Shown: positions 16,076 through 25,840, numbered from the stretch's first letter. The stretch is 64,000 nucleotides of DNA from Desulfurococcales archaeon (GCA_015523295.1 WAKQ01000017.1:1-64000); one strand, 5' to 3'. Program-made: numbers and translations. Notes: a model not told the origin generated them from the sequence alone.

Positions 16076-17082
16076 CAGTACTTCCTCTTAGTAATATATA
16101 AAGCCAATTCCTGAAGAAGTTCCCTTGCCTTGTCGTCAATTGGATTCGTTGAATAAAGAGCCTCTAACCCATCCTTAATGTATTTCTCAGATAACTCATC
16201 TGCGTATTCTAAGGCCCCCGTAGACTTGATGATTTCCGCAACTTTTTCCAGTTCTTCCTTTGGAAGATCTCTCTTGCCTAGCCTGCTTAAGATATAATCT
16301 CTTTCCTTTTCTTCCAGTACCTGAAGAGCATATATTACGAGAATTGTTTTCTTCCCTTCCCTTAAATCGCTGTAAACTGGTTTTCCGAGGACTTTTTCAT
16401 CACCTACTAAACCTAGAATATCATCCCTTATCTGAAAGGCAATACCTATATCCGTTCCAAATTCCGTTAGTTTCTCTATTTCCTCATCACTTGCCCCAGC
16501 TAGATAAGCACCTATAACGAGGCTTGACTTAAAAAGAGCTGCAGTTTTTTTAAATACCATCGTTATGTAATCATCTATGGTGACATCTACACGTTCCTCG
16601 AAAGACATATCTAATGCCTGGCCCTCTGCAACAGTTACTGCTGCCCATGCAAGCTCCTTATAAGCTTTGACGAGGAACTGTGGATGAACTTCCTCCTCAA
16701 CCCTGCTTAAAGCTTCAAAGGATTTAGCGAACAATAGATCTCCTGCTAAAATAGCCATATCTACTCCATAAAGTGTGTGAACTGTGGGTACACCTCTCCT
16801 CATAACATCCTTATCCATGATGTCGTCATGAATCAGTGTGAAGTTGTGCATTATTTCAACAGCAGAACCTGCCATAACCCCTATATCCTCGCTTAACCCA
16901 TACATTCTACCCGAGAGTACTAATGCTAAAGGCCTCAATCTTTTGCCTCCTGCCTTTATAAGATGGTTTGACGCATCATAGAGTCTCTTGGGATCTCCTT
17001 TTAGGATACCTGCAATATCCTTGTTAACCCGTTCCGCTATATGCTTAGCATAGTCAAGCAGTTCTCTGAATTCGTCTGCCAA
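16075..17082 (-). CDS. idsA: Polyprenyl (geranylgeranyl/farnesyl) diphosphate synthase
   Basis: Makes the C20 (or C15/C25) allylic diphosphates for archaeal lipid side chains from IPP and DMAPP. The first Asp-rich motif is DDIMD (86-90) and the second is RDDILG (near 217). The KRLRP substrate-binding segment is at 47-51. The start is TTG 17082 with AAGGGAT five bases upstream. It lies directly downstream of fni and IPK, so the genes form an isoprenoid operon. Confidence 0.95.
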   Translation of the reverse strand: MADEFRELLDYAKHIAERVNKDIAGILKGDPKRLYDASNHLIKAGGKRLRPLALVLSGRMYGLSEDIGVMAGSAVEIMHNFTLIHDDIMDKDVMRRGVPTVHTLYGVDMAILAGDLLFAKSFEALSRVEEEVHPQFLVKAYKELAWAAVTVAEGQALDMSFEERVDVTIDDYITMVFKKTAALFKSSLVIGAYLAGASDEEIEKLTEFGTDIGIAFQIRDDILGLVGDEKVLGKPVYSDLREGKKTILVIYALQVLEEKERDYILSRLGKRDLPKEELEKVAEIIKSTGALEYADELSEKYIKDGLEALYSTNPIDDKARELLQELALYITKRKY

Positions 17083-17133
17083 AGCAGATCCCTTCCAACC
17101 TTATTTGACGTATCCACTTTATATAATGTACTG

Positions 17134-18213
17134 CTAAGGCCTTCTAAGCCTCCTCGACTTAATCCATTCTTCTAAAAGCGATGTAATTACTCCTTCTTTT
17201 TTCCTTAGCTCATCTACGTTTTTCGCCCCCGCTAATAGAAAAGCCATTTTCAGGCCTTGCAGAAAACCCATAGTAAACGACTCCAATTCACCATCGTTAT
17301 AGGCTTTCAGGAAGGGGCGTGCCATGCCAATAAGATCTGCGCCTAGCCATAAGGCCTTCACCGCATCAAGTGATGTCCTAATTCCGCCAGAACCTATTAT
17401 TACGGCATCAGGCGCAGCTGTTCTCGCCTCTAAAATCGATGCCGCTGTAGGAATGCCCCACTCAATGAGATTGCTGGCGATTAATTCCTTGATCTTATGA
17501 TGTGCTTGTCTAGCCCTATAAAGCTCTACCAAAACCCAGTTGGTACCGCCTGCTCCTTCAGTATCGAATATCTTGATGCCAATGTCGTAGAATTGCTTAA
17601 CAACCTCCTTAGAGAGTCCATTACCAACCTCTTTAATTATGATAGGGACATTAAATTCCTTGATAAGGACTTCAAGCTTTTTATGCAAACCTCTGAATGA
17701 GGGCGTTCCTTCAGGTTGAACTACCTCTTGCGCTAAATTAAGATGAATTGCGAGAGCATCAGCATCGATCATCTCTACAGTCTTAAGGATCTTAGCGATA
17801 TCGTACTTGACAACCTCAGCAGCCCCTAAATTCGCTAGAACAGGCACATCTGGCGCTTCCTCCCTGACTATCTTGTAAGTGTAAGCAAGTTCAGAATTCT
17901 CAATAGCCGACCTCTGGCTACCAACACCGATAGGTAGACGGTATTTTTCAGCAATCTTAGCTAGGGCTAAGTTTACTTTTTCAGTACCCGGAGCCCCTCC
18001 TGTCATTCCAGAAATAATTACTGGCGCGGATATCTCCCTACCGAGGAATCTGGTTTCAAGGGCTATATCTTCTGGCGACAAGTCACTGTACGCTTGATGG
18101 GGTAGAAAAACGTATTCCAGCATTGTAGTCAATGGTCCTTCCACATTTTCTTCTAGCACTATCCTAAGATGCTGAAGCTTCCTTAGCTCATTACCCTCTT
18201 TACCTAAAACCAT
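17134..18213 (-). CDS. fni: Type 2 isopentenyl-diphosphate isomerase
   Basis: FMN-dependent enzyme that interconverts IPP and DMAPP. It shows the MTGGAPGTEKVN loop, GVGSQRSAIE, the LNLAQE-PEGTPSF substrate segment, the VKEVGNG strand and the C-terminal IGSGGIRTSLDA phosphate-binding loop, all typical of the TIM-barrel family. The 359-residue length is normal. Its ATG overlaps the end of the IPK gene by 10 bases. Confidence 0.96.
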   Translation of the reverse strand: MVLGKEGNELRKLQHLRIVLEENVEGPLTTMLEYVFLPHQAYSDLSPEDIALETRFLGREISAPVIISGMTGGAPGTEKVNLALAKIAEKYRLPIGVGSQRSAIENSELAYTYKIVREEAPDVPVLANLGAAEVVKYDIAKILKTVEMIDADALAIHLNLAQEVVQPEGTPSFRGLHKKLEVLIKEFNVPIIIKEVGNGLSKEVVKQFYDIGIKIFDTEGAGGTNWVLVELYRARQAHHKIKELIASNLIEWGIPTAASILEARTAAPDAVIIGSGGIRTSLDAVKALWLGADLIGMARPFLKAYNDGELESFTMGFLQGLKMAFLLAGAKNVDELRKKEGVITSLLEEWIKSRRLRRP

Positions 18214-18977
18214 ATCGTTGTTCCCCCATCCTCTCTAACAAGTGCATTATATAGGTTGCCTGGCCTTAAACCATTAACTATGATCATCCTAACGTTAGCT
18301 GCCTTGAGCTTTAATCCCCATTTAATTTTATCAATAAGTCCTCCGGTAACGCTGAATTTATCACTGCCTCCTTCAACGGATAAAAGGATTTCCGAAGCCT
18401 TACCTTTTTTAATAAGTTCGGCTTCCTTGGATCTCTTAGGATCTTTCGTGTACAAACCATCAACGTCCGTTACGAATATCACTGTATCTGCTCTTAATTT
18501 CAATGCCAGCAGCCATAAGAGGGCATCGCCTGATAAAACGGCAAACCCTTCGTTAGAAAGAACCACATCCCCGTAGGAAACAGGCACAAGTTTTCTATTT
18601 ATAAACGATTCAATAACTTCAAGGTAACAGCGTACATCGCCTTCGTTATTTAACGTACATATAGCCCTGGGAGGCATTGATACTGCAGGAATAGATTCTG
18701 ATAGAAGCGCTTCCATAACGAAGCTATTAAGCATATCCATATAATATGCCACTCTAGAGTAGCAACCTTCATTTATTACCTTACTAGAGGCTATGCATTC
18801 ATAGACTAGAGGATGTCCAAAAGATCCGCCGCCGTGCAACAATGCTATATTTTCGCCGCTAGTTCTCCAATATTTGCTTAGCTCCGCCACCAATCTAATT
18901 AACACTGGCATGTTAACTGAAAGCGGATTCCGCTTTGGTGCAATCACTGAACCACCAAACTTAATTATCTTCGTCAT
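18204..18977 (-). CDS. ipk: Isopentenyl phosphate kinase
   Basis: Amino-acid-kinase-fold enzyme that phosphorylates isopentenyl phosphate to IPP, the last step of the archaeal mevalonate route. The N-terminal lysine and glycine loop (IIKFGGSVI) and the catalytic-His loop (HGGGSFGHPLV) are present, as is the VTDVDGLYTKDP nucleotide segment. The ATG at 18977 follows AGGTG by six bases and overlaps the end of the preceding gene. Confidence 0.95.
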   Translation of the reverse strand: MTKIIKFGGSVIAPKRNPLSVNMPVLIRLVAELSKYWRTSGENIALLHGGGSFGHPLVYECIASSKVINEGCYSRVAYYMDMLNSFVMEALLSESIPAVSMPPRAICTLNNEGDVRCYLEVIESFINRKLVPVSYGDVVLSNEGFAVLSGDALLWLLALKLRADTVIFVTDVDGLYTKDPKRSKEAELIKKGKASEILLSVEGGSDKFSVTGGLIDKIKWGLKLKAANVRMIIVNGLRPGNLYNALVREDGGTTIWF

Positions 18978-19722
18978 CCTCGACACCTATAATCTTCCTC
19001 ACCAGATTTATGTAGGCCTTTCCTAGGCCTTTAACGACTACATAAATATCTTTTCCAGTATTAGGTACTGTGACACCGTAAACAAGATACCACAAAGCGT
19101 TCATCAGTCTAACTACTCGCCTTAAATCTTCTTTTCCTTTAAGAGAGTTGAAGAGAGCTATGCTTCCTAATCCAGCCAAATGAGTAATTATATCATAATT
19201 AATCGGTTCAATGAAATCCATAAGAGACTCATCAACAGTATCTAAATCAAACATGATTTCCTTATCTAATGTTATCGCGCCCTCCCCTCTACGCCATATG
19301 TAAGGTTTTCCCGCATAAAGACTAAACTCCCTTAAGGCCAGAATTGAATTATCACATCCCACTTCTGCATCGATAACCTGTGCAGATTCTATCATATCTC
19401 TATCGAGAGAGCCCCCTAAATATTCGATTATTGTATTCGTTATAGCAACATAAAGAAAAGCATCATTAATCTCTTTAGCAATGTAGACTTTTACCTTAAA
19501 TTCTGTATCAATTCCCGTCTCTTTCTTTAACTTCTTAATAAAGGCCGCGACTGAATTTATTAGCTCGTTACTAGAGGCTCCCCATATTTCCAAGTTTTCT
19601 CCTTCAACTTCTTCTAACTCAACGATGGCTGTATTTGAAGTTTTCACTACAACAACAGGGTTATTTCTTCCAGGTAAAGGAATGAAAGCTATAGGGATGA
19701 ATTCGAAAAACTCCTTCTTCAA
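18961..19722 (-). CDS. Divergent GHMP-kinase-like protein in the mevalonate-kinase slot
   Basis: A 253-residue protein between MEMO and isopentenyl phosphate kinase, where many archaea encode mevalonate kinase. The layout is GHMP-like: after an alanine-rich helix comes EYLGGSLDRDMIESAQVIDAEVG, then a DNSILALREFSLYAG region, a C-terminal RVVRLMNALWYLVYGVTVPN helix pair and a final GLGKAYINLVRKI. But the ATP-binding PxGLGSSAA motif is missing (this position reads YIAKEINDAFLY), as is the glycine-rich motif 3. The protein is shorter than the usual 310-330 residues. It may be an inactive remnant or a noncatalytic partner. The start is TTG 19722 behind GGGAGG. The homology is inferred from pattern and neighbours. 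Confidence 0.5.
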   Translation of the reverse strand: MKKEFFEFIPIAFIPLPGRNNPVVVVKTSNTAIVELEEVEGENLEIWGASSNELINSVAAFIKKLKKETGIDTEFKVKVYIAKEINDAFLYVAITNTIIEYLGGSLDRDMIESAQVIDAEVGCDNSILALREFSLYAGKPYIWRRGEGAITLDKEIMFDLDTVDESLMDFIEPINYDIITHLAGLGSIALFNSLKGKEDLRRVVRLMNALWYLVYGVTVPNTGKDIYVVVKGLGKAYINLVRKIIGVEDDEDN

Positions 19723-19783
19723 TAATCCTCCCTTATTAGTTATAATGATAATAAATAATACATAATTAATAGCTTACTAACCG

Positions 19784-20635
19784 TCAATAGGGAATCCTCA
19801 CGGACGCATAACCCACTACCCATGACACCTCACCAGTGACATCACCTGAGGTCGCATACTTTAGAATCTCCCCCCTAGAGGCCTTCAAATGTCTAGCAAT
19901 ATAGAGCAGAGTCATGACTGGACCTACACCACACATCGTGATGTTTTTCTCAATAACAGTTGAATAGAGACCCTCCGGGTCTAGCGCAGTTATCTTTTCG
20001 AGAGCCTCTCTGTCCTTCTTGACTGCAAGCTCCTGAGGCTCGTAATGACTCATGTCTGTGGATGCAATTATAACAATATCCCTCTGAAGAGTCTCTACTG
20101 CTTTGAGTATAGCTTCCGCCAAATCCTTTGCTGTTTCTGGACTTTGGTAAAGCATGGAGATAGGAACTATCCTGAAATCTTCAAATATATATTGAAGAAA
20201 GGGTAGTTGAACTTCTATTGAATGTTCTTCTGAATGGGCTAGGGTATCCAGTTCTGCAAAGTTAGAATTCTTAAAGATCTCTGAAGCTAATTCTTTATCG
20301 ATCTCTATACCCCCAAGAGGGGTCTCCCAAACACCATCTGGCCAGATTGCAACAGCAGCTCCCATCCCAGTATGATTAGGGCCGAGTATAATGAAAGTGT
20401 CAGGCTTTCCTTCTTTTGCCATATAATAGTATGCATGAGCAGCTATAGGACCGCTGTAGATGTAACCTGCATGAGGGGATATAAAGCCTATACTGCTCTT
20501 TGAGCGGTTGATAGAAGCGGTTGGTATACTTCCAGGCCCTAACGGATGCTTAAAACACCATTCTATTCTCTTCCTCAGTTTTTCGGGATCGGCTTCGTAA
20601 AACTGTCCTGCAAAAACAGCTTTCCTATTTACCAT
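19784..20635 (-). CDS. MEMO1 family protein
   Basis: A 283-residue protein of the MEMO/AmmeMemoRadiSam-B family, a dioxygenase-like fold widely kept next to archaeal isoprenoid genes. The metal-site residues are present: [32 protein letters not shown] and STDMSHYEP. The biochemical role in archaea is not settled. The ATG overlaps the S2 stop codon. Confidence 0.93.
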   Translation of the reverse strand: MVNRKAVFAGQFYEADPEKLRKRIEWCFKHPLGPGSIPTASINRSKSSIGFISPHAGYIYSGPIAAHAYYYMAKEGKPDTFIILGPNHTGMGAAVAIWPDGVWETPLGGIEIDKELASEIFKNSNFAELDTLAHSEEHSIEVQLPFLQYIFEDFRIVPISMLYQSPETAKDLAEAILKAVETLQRDIVIIASTDMSHYEPQELAVKKDREALEKITALDPEGLYSTVIEKNITMCGVGPVMTLLYIARHLKASRGEILKYATSGDVTGEVSWVVGYASVRIPY

Positions 20636-21279
20636 CGGGCCGCCACCTTAGTCTCGAAGGCTTCCGGCCCTACAGGAAGGTTATCATCCAAGGCTATTAC
20701 ACCTCTTTCTCTAAGAACCTGACGCGTTAAGAGCCAGTATATTAAGGCTAGAGATTTTCTCCCCTTATTATTCGCCGGGATCACAAGGTCTATACCGCTT
20801 AACTTGGCATCGGTGCTTGCAATTGCTACTACAGGGATACCTATCTTTGAAGCTTCAAAGATCGCTTGTTGATCTACTCTTGGATCGGTCACTATCAATA
20901 TTTCAGGTTCCATATAATGTTTGAGTCTAGGATTCGTGAGCGTCCCCGGTATAAACCTACCTGTCACGGCTTTAGCACCAGTTAACTCAGCAAATTTCCT
21001 TACAGGCGTGAAGCCATACTGCCTAGCAGAAACCGCCAACACGCTTTCAGGTTTATATCTCGCTATGAACTTCCCGGCAATTCTTAATCTTTCATCTGTT
21101 TTCCTAATATCAATTACGTAGGGCCCCTCCGGCTTCTGCTTATAAACGAATCTCTTCATATGTTGTGTACACATGTGGGTCCCTATGTGAACGCCCGACT
21201 CTAAGTACATGTTTATTGGAACCAGTAGCTCTATTGAAGAACTTGCCTCAAATCCCTTAGTGAGTTGATCCTCTCCCAT
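20629..21279 (-). CDS. rps2: Ribosomal protein S2 (uS2)
   Basis: Small-subunit protein of 216 residues, archaeal type without the bacterial insertions. Signatures: [25 protein letters not shown], and [11 protein letters not shown]. Translationally coupled to MEMO downstream. RpoN is only seven bases upstream; RpoK and enolase, often found in between, are absent here. Confidence 0.97.
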   Translation of the reverse strand: MGEDQLTKGFEASSSIELLVPINMYLESGVHIGTHMCTQHMKRFVYKQKPEGPYVIDIRKTDERLRIAGKFIARYKPESVLAVSARQYGFTPVRKFAELTGAKAVTGRFIPGTLTNPRLKHYMEPEILIVTDPRVDQQAIFEASKIGIPVVAIASTDAKLSGIDLVIPANNKGRKSLALIYWLLTRQVLRERGVIALDDNLPVGPEAFETKVAARW

Positions 21280-21285
21280 CTTTCA

Positions 21286-21483
21286 TCACGCCTTTTTAGT
21301 ATACATAACCATTTCCTCGATCAAGTTTACATGGGATATGAAAACCCTTCTACAGCAATATCTTTTAATATTGAGATCGTCTAACACTTTCCCTGGATCC
21401 TCACCTGCTTTAACCCTCGATATAAATTCATCCCATTTATCGCCAATTACAGCACCACATGTCGGACATCTTACAGGAAACAT
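21286..21483 (-). CDS. rpoN: RNA polymerase subunit N (Rpb10 homolog)
   Basis: A 65-residue zinc-binding subunit of archaeal RNA polymerase. The atypical zinc motif is complete: C6 and C9 (RCPTCG) with the vicinal C43-C44 (YCCRR). The start is ATG 21483, seven bases after GAGGT; the ATG two codons earlier is too close to that site. Confidence 0.96.
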   Translation of the reverse strand: MFPVRCPTCGAVIGDKWDEFISRVKAGEDPGKVLDDLNIKRYCCRRVFISHVNLIEEMVMYTKKA

Positions 21484-21496
21484 AACCATGACCTCA

Positions 21497-21922
21497 TCAC
21501 CTGTAGGATTTCTGCCTCCATCTTCTTGCAGAATACCTCATCCACTTCTCTGGCTCCGTCTGCCTGGGATCCCCCGCAAGCATTGGCCTGCTATACTCCT
21601 TAAAGATCGTTCTTAGCTCTTCATTCCCTGTATAAGCAACCAACCCCCTAGAGATGGCAGTTCTAACAGCGTCAGCTTGAGCCATAAAGCCTCCTCCACT
21701 TACGCTAACTTTTATATCGACACTATTCCATATCTCCTCGCCGGCCAATAGCAATGGCTCCATCATCTTCAGCCTTGCCATCTCGACAGGCCATATTTCT
21801 ATAGGGATACCATTGATCCACACTCTACCTCTACCTGGTTTAATTACAGCTCTTGCAATTGCTGTCTTTCTCTTACCTGTTGATATAACTACCTTGCCCT
21901 GAACTCGCTTTTCAGCATTCAT
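21497..21922 (-). CDS. rps9: Ribosomal protein S9 (uS9)
   Basis: Small-subunit protein of 141 residues. It has [14 protein letters not shown] near the N-terminus, [21 protein letters not shown] in the middle and the basic C-terminus ending RRWRQKSYR, which reaches the P site. The ATG at 21922 overlaps the L13 stop as ATGA. Confidence 0.97.
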   Translation of the reverse strand: MNAEKRVQGKVVISTGKRKTAIARAVIKPGRGRVWINGIPIEIWPVEMARLKMMEPLLLAGEEIWNSVDIKVSVSGGGFMAQADAVRTAISRGLVAYTGNEELRTIFKEYSRPMLAGDPRQTEPEKWMRYSARRWRQKSYR

Positions 21923-22377
21923 CCTTTCCACCCCAAAGATCTAGCTATTTCTCCCAGACTTACATAATCTCTTCCTAGCCTAGACGAGTCAGCAGCGGTA
22001 AGCTTGATCGCCTTTTTACTCTTTAAGTCATCCGGAACTCCTACATATACCTTCAACCTAGTAAGAGCATCATATCCTTTAAGGAAGTTCTTAGGAAGCA
22101 TACCCCTCACTGTTTTCTTAATTATCGATTCGGGAGATCTTGGCCTTTTAGGCGATCTTTTCTGCGGATTTCTCAAAGTTTTTATCTTCAGCCAGACCTT
22201 ATATCCCTCAATAACCCTTAAACGCTCCCCACTTACAACGGATTTCTCAGCGTTAATCACATAGACCTTAAATCCCTCCTGTAATGCCTTTGCTATATAG
22301 GTCGCTAACCTCCCAAGAATAGCCCCTTCTGCATCAATAACTATTGTCCTCCCAAGCTTCTGACTCCCTGAACTCAT
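21919..22377 (-). CDS. rpl13: Ribosomal protein L13 (uL13)
   Basis: Large-subunit protein of 152 residues, with IDAEGAILGRLATYIAKAL at the start and RGMLPKNFLKGYDALTRLKVYVG later. The ATG overlaps the L18e stop by four bases. Confidence 0.97.
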   Translation of the reverse strand: MSSGSQKLGRTIVIDAEGAILGRLATYIAKALQEGFKVYVINAEKSVVSGERLRVIEGYKVWLKIKTLRNPQKRSPKRPRSPESIIKKTVRGMLPKNFLKGYDALTRLKVYVGVPDDLKSKKAIKLTAADSSRLGRDYVSLGEIARSLGWKG

Positions 22378-22736
22378 GCAATCACCCTAACCCCTCTACC
22401 CTTAGGATTTTCAGATATTAAGTCTTCGATGGTGAGGGCCTTACCGCCAGCTACTTTTATTTTCTCTAGAGCTTTTTCACTGAAGGATAATGCTGCAACT
22501 TTAACCTTCTTTGTAAGCAGGCCTGAACCCAATACCTTTCCCGGTACTATAACCGTTTCACCTTCTTCAGCAAATCTGTTGATCTTGGAGATGTTTACAG
22601 CTACCCTCCTCCTAGAGGGCTTTTCAAGCAATTCAGCAATATAACCCCATAAGGGAGCCTTATGATCCCGTGAGGCTTTCCTAAGGTTTCGTATTAGCTT
22701 CCTAAGGACTATATTGGTCGGTCCCGTCCTTCTCAT
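22374..22736 (-). CDS. rpl18e: Ribosomal protein L18e (eL18)
   Basis: A 120-residue large-subunit protein related in fold to uL15. Signatures: RRTGPTNIVLRKLIRNLRKAS, VAVNISKINRFAEEGETVIVPGKVLG. It lies between RpoD and L13, the standard archaeal order. Confidence 0.97.
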   Translation of the reverse strand: MRRTGPTNIVLRKLIRNLRKASRDHKAPLWGYIAELLEKPSRRRVAVNISKINRFAEEGETVIVPGKVLGSGLLTKKVKVAALSFSEKALEKIKVAGGKALTIEDLISENPKGRGVRVIA

Positions 22737-23578
22737 AGCTTCTCACCCGCCGCCTCCTCAATTGAGTTAATCTCGCTTAAAAGGCTATCCAACTTCCTTA
22801 TTATCTCCTTGAGAGACTCAATAACTATAGTTTCAGGTTTTAAGGCACCTGAGGACTCAATTGTCAGAAAATATTCATTCTCCTTATGAGAGAGACTTAT
22901 AGCGTCATAAGGGCATACCTTAACGCATTGATGACATAAAGTGCATAGACCTTCATTCACCGCTAACTTACCATTATCCATTTTTAGGGCCCCTGTAGGA
23001 CACACCTCCGCACAACTACCGCAGTCAGTACATTTTTCACGGTCAACATTAACTACAGGCACATATGTAACTACCGATATAGTTGCAGGGGCCCACTTGA
23101 TATGCTCTTTTCCTCTACCCAGCCTCGCATATATATCAATGATGAGCCGCTGATTAGGGCCTAACATCACCACAGGTATTTTATCGTTTATGGGTTTTAC
23201 ATTCGGGTCTGTAACTGGCCTGATCTCCCCTGAATAAACAGTTCTCACCTCTTTATCACCTGTTTCTGCCTCAAGCGTAAGTATAGAATAACAGGAAGTA
23301 TCCTCTTCCATACCTTCCTTAGAACACTCTTCAGGTGATTTATACTTCCTTATAGCTTCCTCGGACGTAAGAGGAATTAGTCCTATCCGATGCGCGATTA
23401 TCTCATCGTGAAGAACGGAAGTGTTAGTTCTAAAAACCACAAAGTCAGCAGCCATGGAAGGAACGTACTCCAGTGCAGCCCTCCTCAAGGCGTTAACGAT
23501 GTGTAGCTGCACTCCTTTAATAAGGAGCTTAATATGAGATTCATCTTTTTCCAGCACCTCAACCTTAACATCGTTCAT
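22733..23578 (-). CDS. rpoD: RNA polymerase subunit D with two [4Fe-4S] motifs
   Basis: Assembly subunit of archaeal RNA polymerase (Rpb3 homolog). The dimerisation domain is interrupted by a ferredoxin-like domain with two complete cluster sets: C183-C186-C189 with C222, and C212-C215-C218 with C193 (CTDCGSCAEVC and CTLCHQCVKVC). Archaea differ in carrying two, one or no clusters in this subunit; this one appears to keep both. The clusters are thought to stabilise assembly with subunit L. It overlaps L18e by four bases and follows S11. Confidence 0.96.
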   Translation of the reverse strand: MNDVKVEVLEKDESHIKLLIKGVQLHIVNALRRAALEYVPSMAADFVVFRTNTSVLHDEIIAHRIGLIPLTSEEAIRKYKSPEECSKEGMEEDTSCYSILTLEAETGDKEVRTVYSGEIRPVTDPNVKPINDKIPVVMLGPNQRLIIDIYARLGRGKEHIKWAPATISVVTYVPVVNVDREKCTDCGSCAEVCPTGALKMDNGKLAVNEGLCTLCHQCVKVCPYDAISLSHKENEYFLTIESSGALKPETIVIESLKEIIRKLDSLLSEINSIEEAAGEKL

Positions 23579-23590
23579 TATAAGACACCG

Positions 23591-23992
23591 TTATACTCTT
23601 CTACCTCTTCTACCACCAGGCCTTCTAGTTGAGTCATGAGGTATTGGAGTGACATCCTCGATTCTTCCTATTATAAATCCTGCACGGGCTAAGGCTCTAA
23701 TAGCTGCCTGTGCTCCTGGGCCAGGGATTTTAGGTCCATGACCGCCTGGACCCCTGACCTTAATGTGAATAGCTGAGATCCCCTTCTCCATGGCTTGCTG
23801 GGCAGCTCTATAAGCGATCATCATTGCCACATAGGGCGAGGGTTTTTCTCTATCGGCTCTAACAACCATACCTCCCGACATCCTAGATACTGTCTCCGCT
23901 CCACTTAAATCAGTAATGTGAACTATAGTATTATTAAAGGAGCTGAATATATGGGCTATACCCCACTTCAATTCCCTAGATGAGAACGCCAT
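23591..23992 (-). CDS. rps11: Ribosomal protein S11 (uS11)
   Basis: Small-subunit platform protein, 133 residues. It has [20 protein letters not shown] near the start, [24 protein letters not shown] in the core and the basic tail [11 protein letters not shown]. Confidence 0.97.
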   Translation of the reverse strand: MAFSSRELKWGIAHIFSSFNNTIVHITDLSGAETVSRMSGGMVVRADREKPSPYVAMMIAYRAAQQAMEKGISAIHIKVRGPGGHGPKIPGPGAQAAIRALARAGFIIGRIEDVTPIPHDSTRRPGGRRGRRV

Positions 23993-24003
23993 ATCTGATC
24001 ACC

Positions 24004-24555
24004 TTATGAGGCTTCCTCCGGAGCTTCTTTTGGTTGAGACTCACTTGATAACCATTCCTTAATTCTCTCGGCCATAGGGGAGCCTGGGGCGATGTCAATT
24101 AGATCTTCAGTCTCTCTCCCAACCAAGTATCCTGGAGATGTAACCCTTCTCCCTCCGACAGCTATATGACCATGAACTATAAGTTGCCTAGCCTCGTGAA
24201 TAGTTCTTGAAAGACCCTTTCTATATACAACAGTCTGCAACCTTCTTTGAAGAATATCCTCCACAGTCAAACCAAGAATTTCATCCACTGTAGCCTTTTC
24301 CGATTCCAAGACACCCATTTTATAAAGCCTACGCACTAACTCTGCCTCTCTCTCCGCCCTAACTTCAGGAGCCAGTGAGAGAAGGGCCTTAGCCCTCTCC
24401 CTAATCCTCCTGAGCAGCGTCTGCGCCCTCCAAAGCTCTCTTTTATTCCTTAATCCATACTTACCGACCAGTTCCATCTCTTCCAATAGCCTTTCCTTAA
24501 TCCAAGGGTGACCTGGTCTCTCCCACTTCTTTCTAGATTTTTTAGGATCTCCCAT
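24004..24555 (-). CDS. rps4: Ribosomal protein S4 (uS4)
   Basis: Small-subunit assembly protein, 183 residues, with a C-terminal S4 RNA-binding domain ([24 protein letters not shown]). The start is ATG 24555, six bases after GAGGTGAT. A GTG nine codons earlier would overlap S13 more deeply and is less likely. Confidence 0.96.
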   Translation of the reverse strand: MGDPKKSRKKWERPGHPWIKERLLEEMELVGKYGLRNKRELWRAQTLLRRIRERAKALLSLAPEVRAEREAELVRRLYKMGVLESEKATVDEILGLTVEDILQRRLQTVVYRKGLSRTIHEARQLIVHGHIAVGGRRVTSPGYLVGRETEDLIDIAPGSPMAERIKEWLSSESQPKEAPEEAS

Positions 24556-24562
24556 CTCACTA

Positions 24563-25012
24563 TCACCTCTTCTTCGAGACACCTACTACTGGACCTAATC
24601 TGCCTGTTGTATGTGTTCTCTGGCCACGTACTTTCAGGCCCAGCTGATGCCTGATCCCCCTCCAAGATCTGATTCTCATTAATCTCTCAATGTCCTGCCT
24701 CGCCTCATAAATTAGGTCAGCCCCTATAAGATGTCTATCTAAGCCACTTCTGAAATCCTTCCTCCTGTTGAGGTACCATGATGGAAGACCATACTTCAAT
24801 GGATTGCTTACGGCATCCTCTATTTTCTCTATATCATCTTCACTAAGATAGCCTATCCTTAGATGGGGATCGAGTCCTAACCTGCGAACAAGGGCTAATC
24901 CCGTATGATAACCAATTCCCTTTATTTTAGCTAATCCGTAAGGAAGCAGCTGATCGCCTTCTATATCTATCCCGGCTATCCTAACAATATGCTTATATGT
25001 TTCTTCAGGCAT
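24563..25012 (-). CDS. rps13: Ribosomal protein S13 (uS13)
   Basis: Small-subunit head protein, 149 residues. Helix-two-turn-helix region [11 protein letters not shown]-terminal [20 protein letters not shown]. It is the first gene of the S13-S4-S11-RpoD operon. The ATG at 25012 is preferred; a GTG four codons earlier is an alternative. Confidence 0.96.
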   Translation of the reverse strand: MPEETYKHIVRIAGIDIEGDQLLPYGLAKIKGIGYHTGLALVRRLGLDPHLRIGYLSEDDIEKIEDAVSNPLKYGLPSWYLNRRKDFRSGLDRHLIGADLIYEARQDIERLMRIRSWRGIRHQLGLKVRGQRTHTTGRLGPVVGVSKKR

Positions 25013-25052
25013 TCTGATATTCACCCACTACCTACCAACCAAAAGAGTACTC

Positions 25053-25063
25053 GGTATATAAGC
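25053..25063 (-). promoter_or_regulatory. Promoter TATA element of the S13 operon
   Basis: On the minus strand GCTTATATACC lies about 45 bases before the S13 start, which would place transcription initiation near 25030 with a leader of about 15-20 bases. It is the only strong TATA-like element upstream of this long co-directional gene run. Confidence 0.5.
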
Positions 25064-25120
25064 TTTAAAGGTTAAATATATGACTAACGCATGCTATCCT
25101 TATTCTTTTAAAATACATTC

Positions 25121-25762
25121 ATGATCCTTATTCCTAGGAGGGCGCTCAACACGAACGAAGAAAAAATCTCCGAGAAGGTGTTTATTCATCCGACAGCCAT
25201 AATTGAAAACAATGTGGTTATAGGAGAAGGGACGAGAATATGGCACTTTGTTCACGTGAGGAGAGGAGCAAGAATCGGGAGAAACTGCAATATCGGTAAG
25301 GGAGTCTTCATAGATGAAGGTGTTGAAATAGGGAATAATGTGAAAATACAAAACTTCGTATCCGTCTATAGAGGAGTTAAAGTTGAGGATGATGTTTTCC
25401 TAGGGCCTCACGCAACACTTACGAATGACCTCTACCCACGCTCTTTTAACACTTCATGGAAGATCGTTCCCACTCTAATAAAGCGTGGTGCTTCCATAGG
25501 AGCAAACGCAACCATCGTTGCAGGTGTAACCATTGGCGAATATGCGATGGTTGGAGCGGGAGCGGTAGTTACTAAAGATGTCCCTCCTCATGCCCTTGTC
25601 TACGGTAACCCGGCTAGGATAAGGGGATTTGTATGCTATTGTGGGAGACCCCTAAAGCCAGAGGATATAGTTGAAATAAACGAACGTGAAGTTATCTTCA
25701 AATGCGGTGTCTGTGGGAAGACAGTTAAAATACCAAGAGACATTTATGAAACTACCAGGTAG
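25121..25762 (+). CDS. Left-handed beta-helix acyl/acetyltransferase (WbpD-like) with C-terminal zinc ribbon
   Basis: A hexapeptide-repeat acetyltransferase resembling the N-acetyltransferases that act on UDP-3-amino sugars. Residues 20-170 hold repeated [IV]-G-x-[GN] units ([36 protein letters not shown]), with YGNPARIRG closing the helix. The C-terminus carries CYCG and CGVCG, a probable zinc ribbon that is uncommon as an addition. The start is uncertain: ATG 25121 lacks a ribosome site, while AGGAGG at 25136 has no standard start nearby and GTG 25178 is further on. Nucleotide-sugar enzymes lie 8-10 kb away. Confidence 0.85.
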   Translation: MILIPRRALNTNEEKISEKVFIHPTAIIENNVVIGEGTRIWHFVHVRRGARIGRNCNIGKGVFIDEGVEIGNNVKIQNFVSVYRGVKVEDDVFLGPHATLTNDLYPRSFNTSWKIVPTLIKRGASIGANATIVAGVTIGEYAMVGAGAVVTKDVPPHALVYGNPARIRGFVCYCGRPLKPEDIVEINEREVIFKCGVCGKTVKIPRDIYETTR

Positions 25763-25840
25763 AAAAGCTTCAGTACATTGGCTTGAGGATCTCGGAAAAG
25801 CGATTTAACTTCAAAGTATCTACTTTACGGTGAATTTAGA

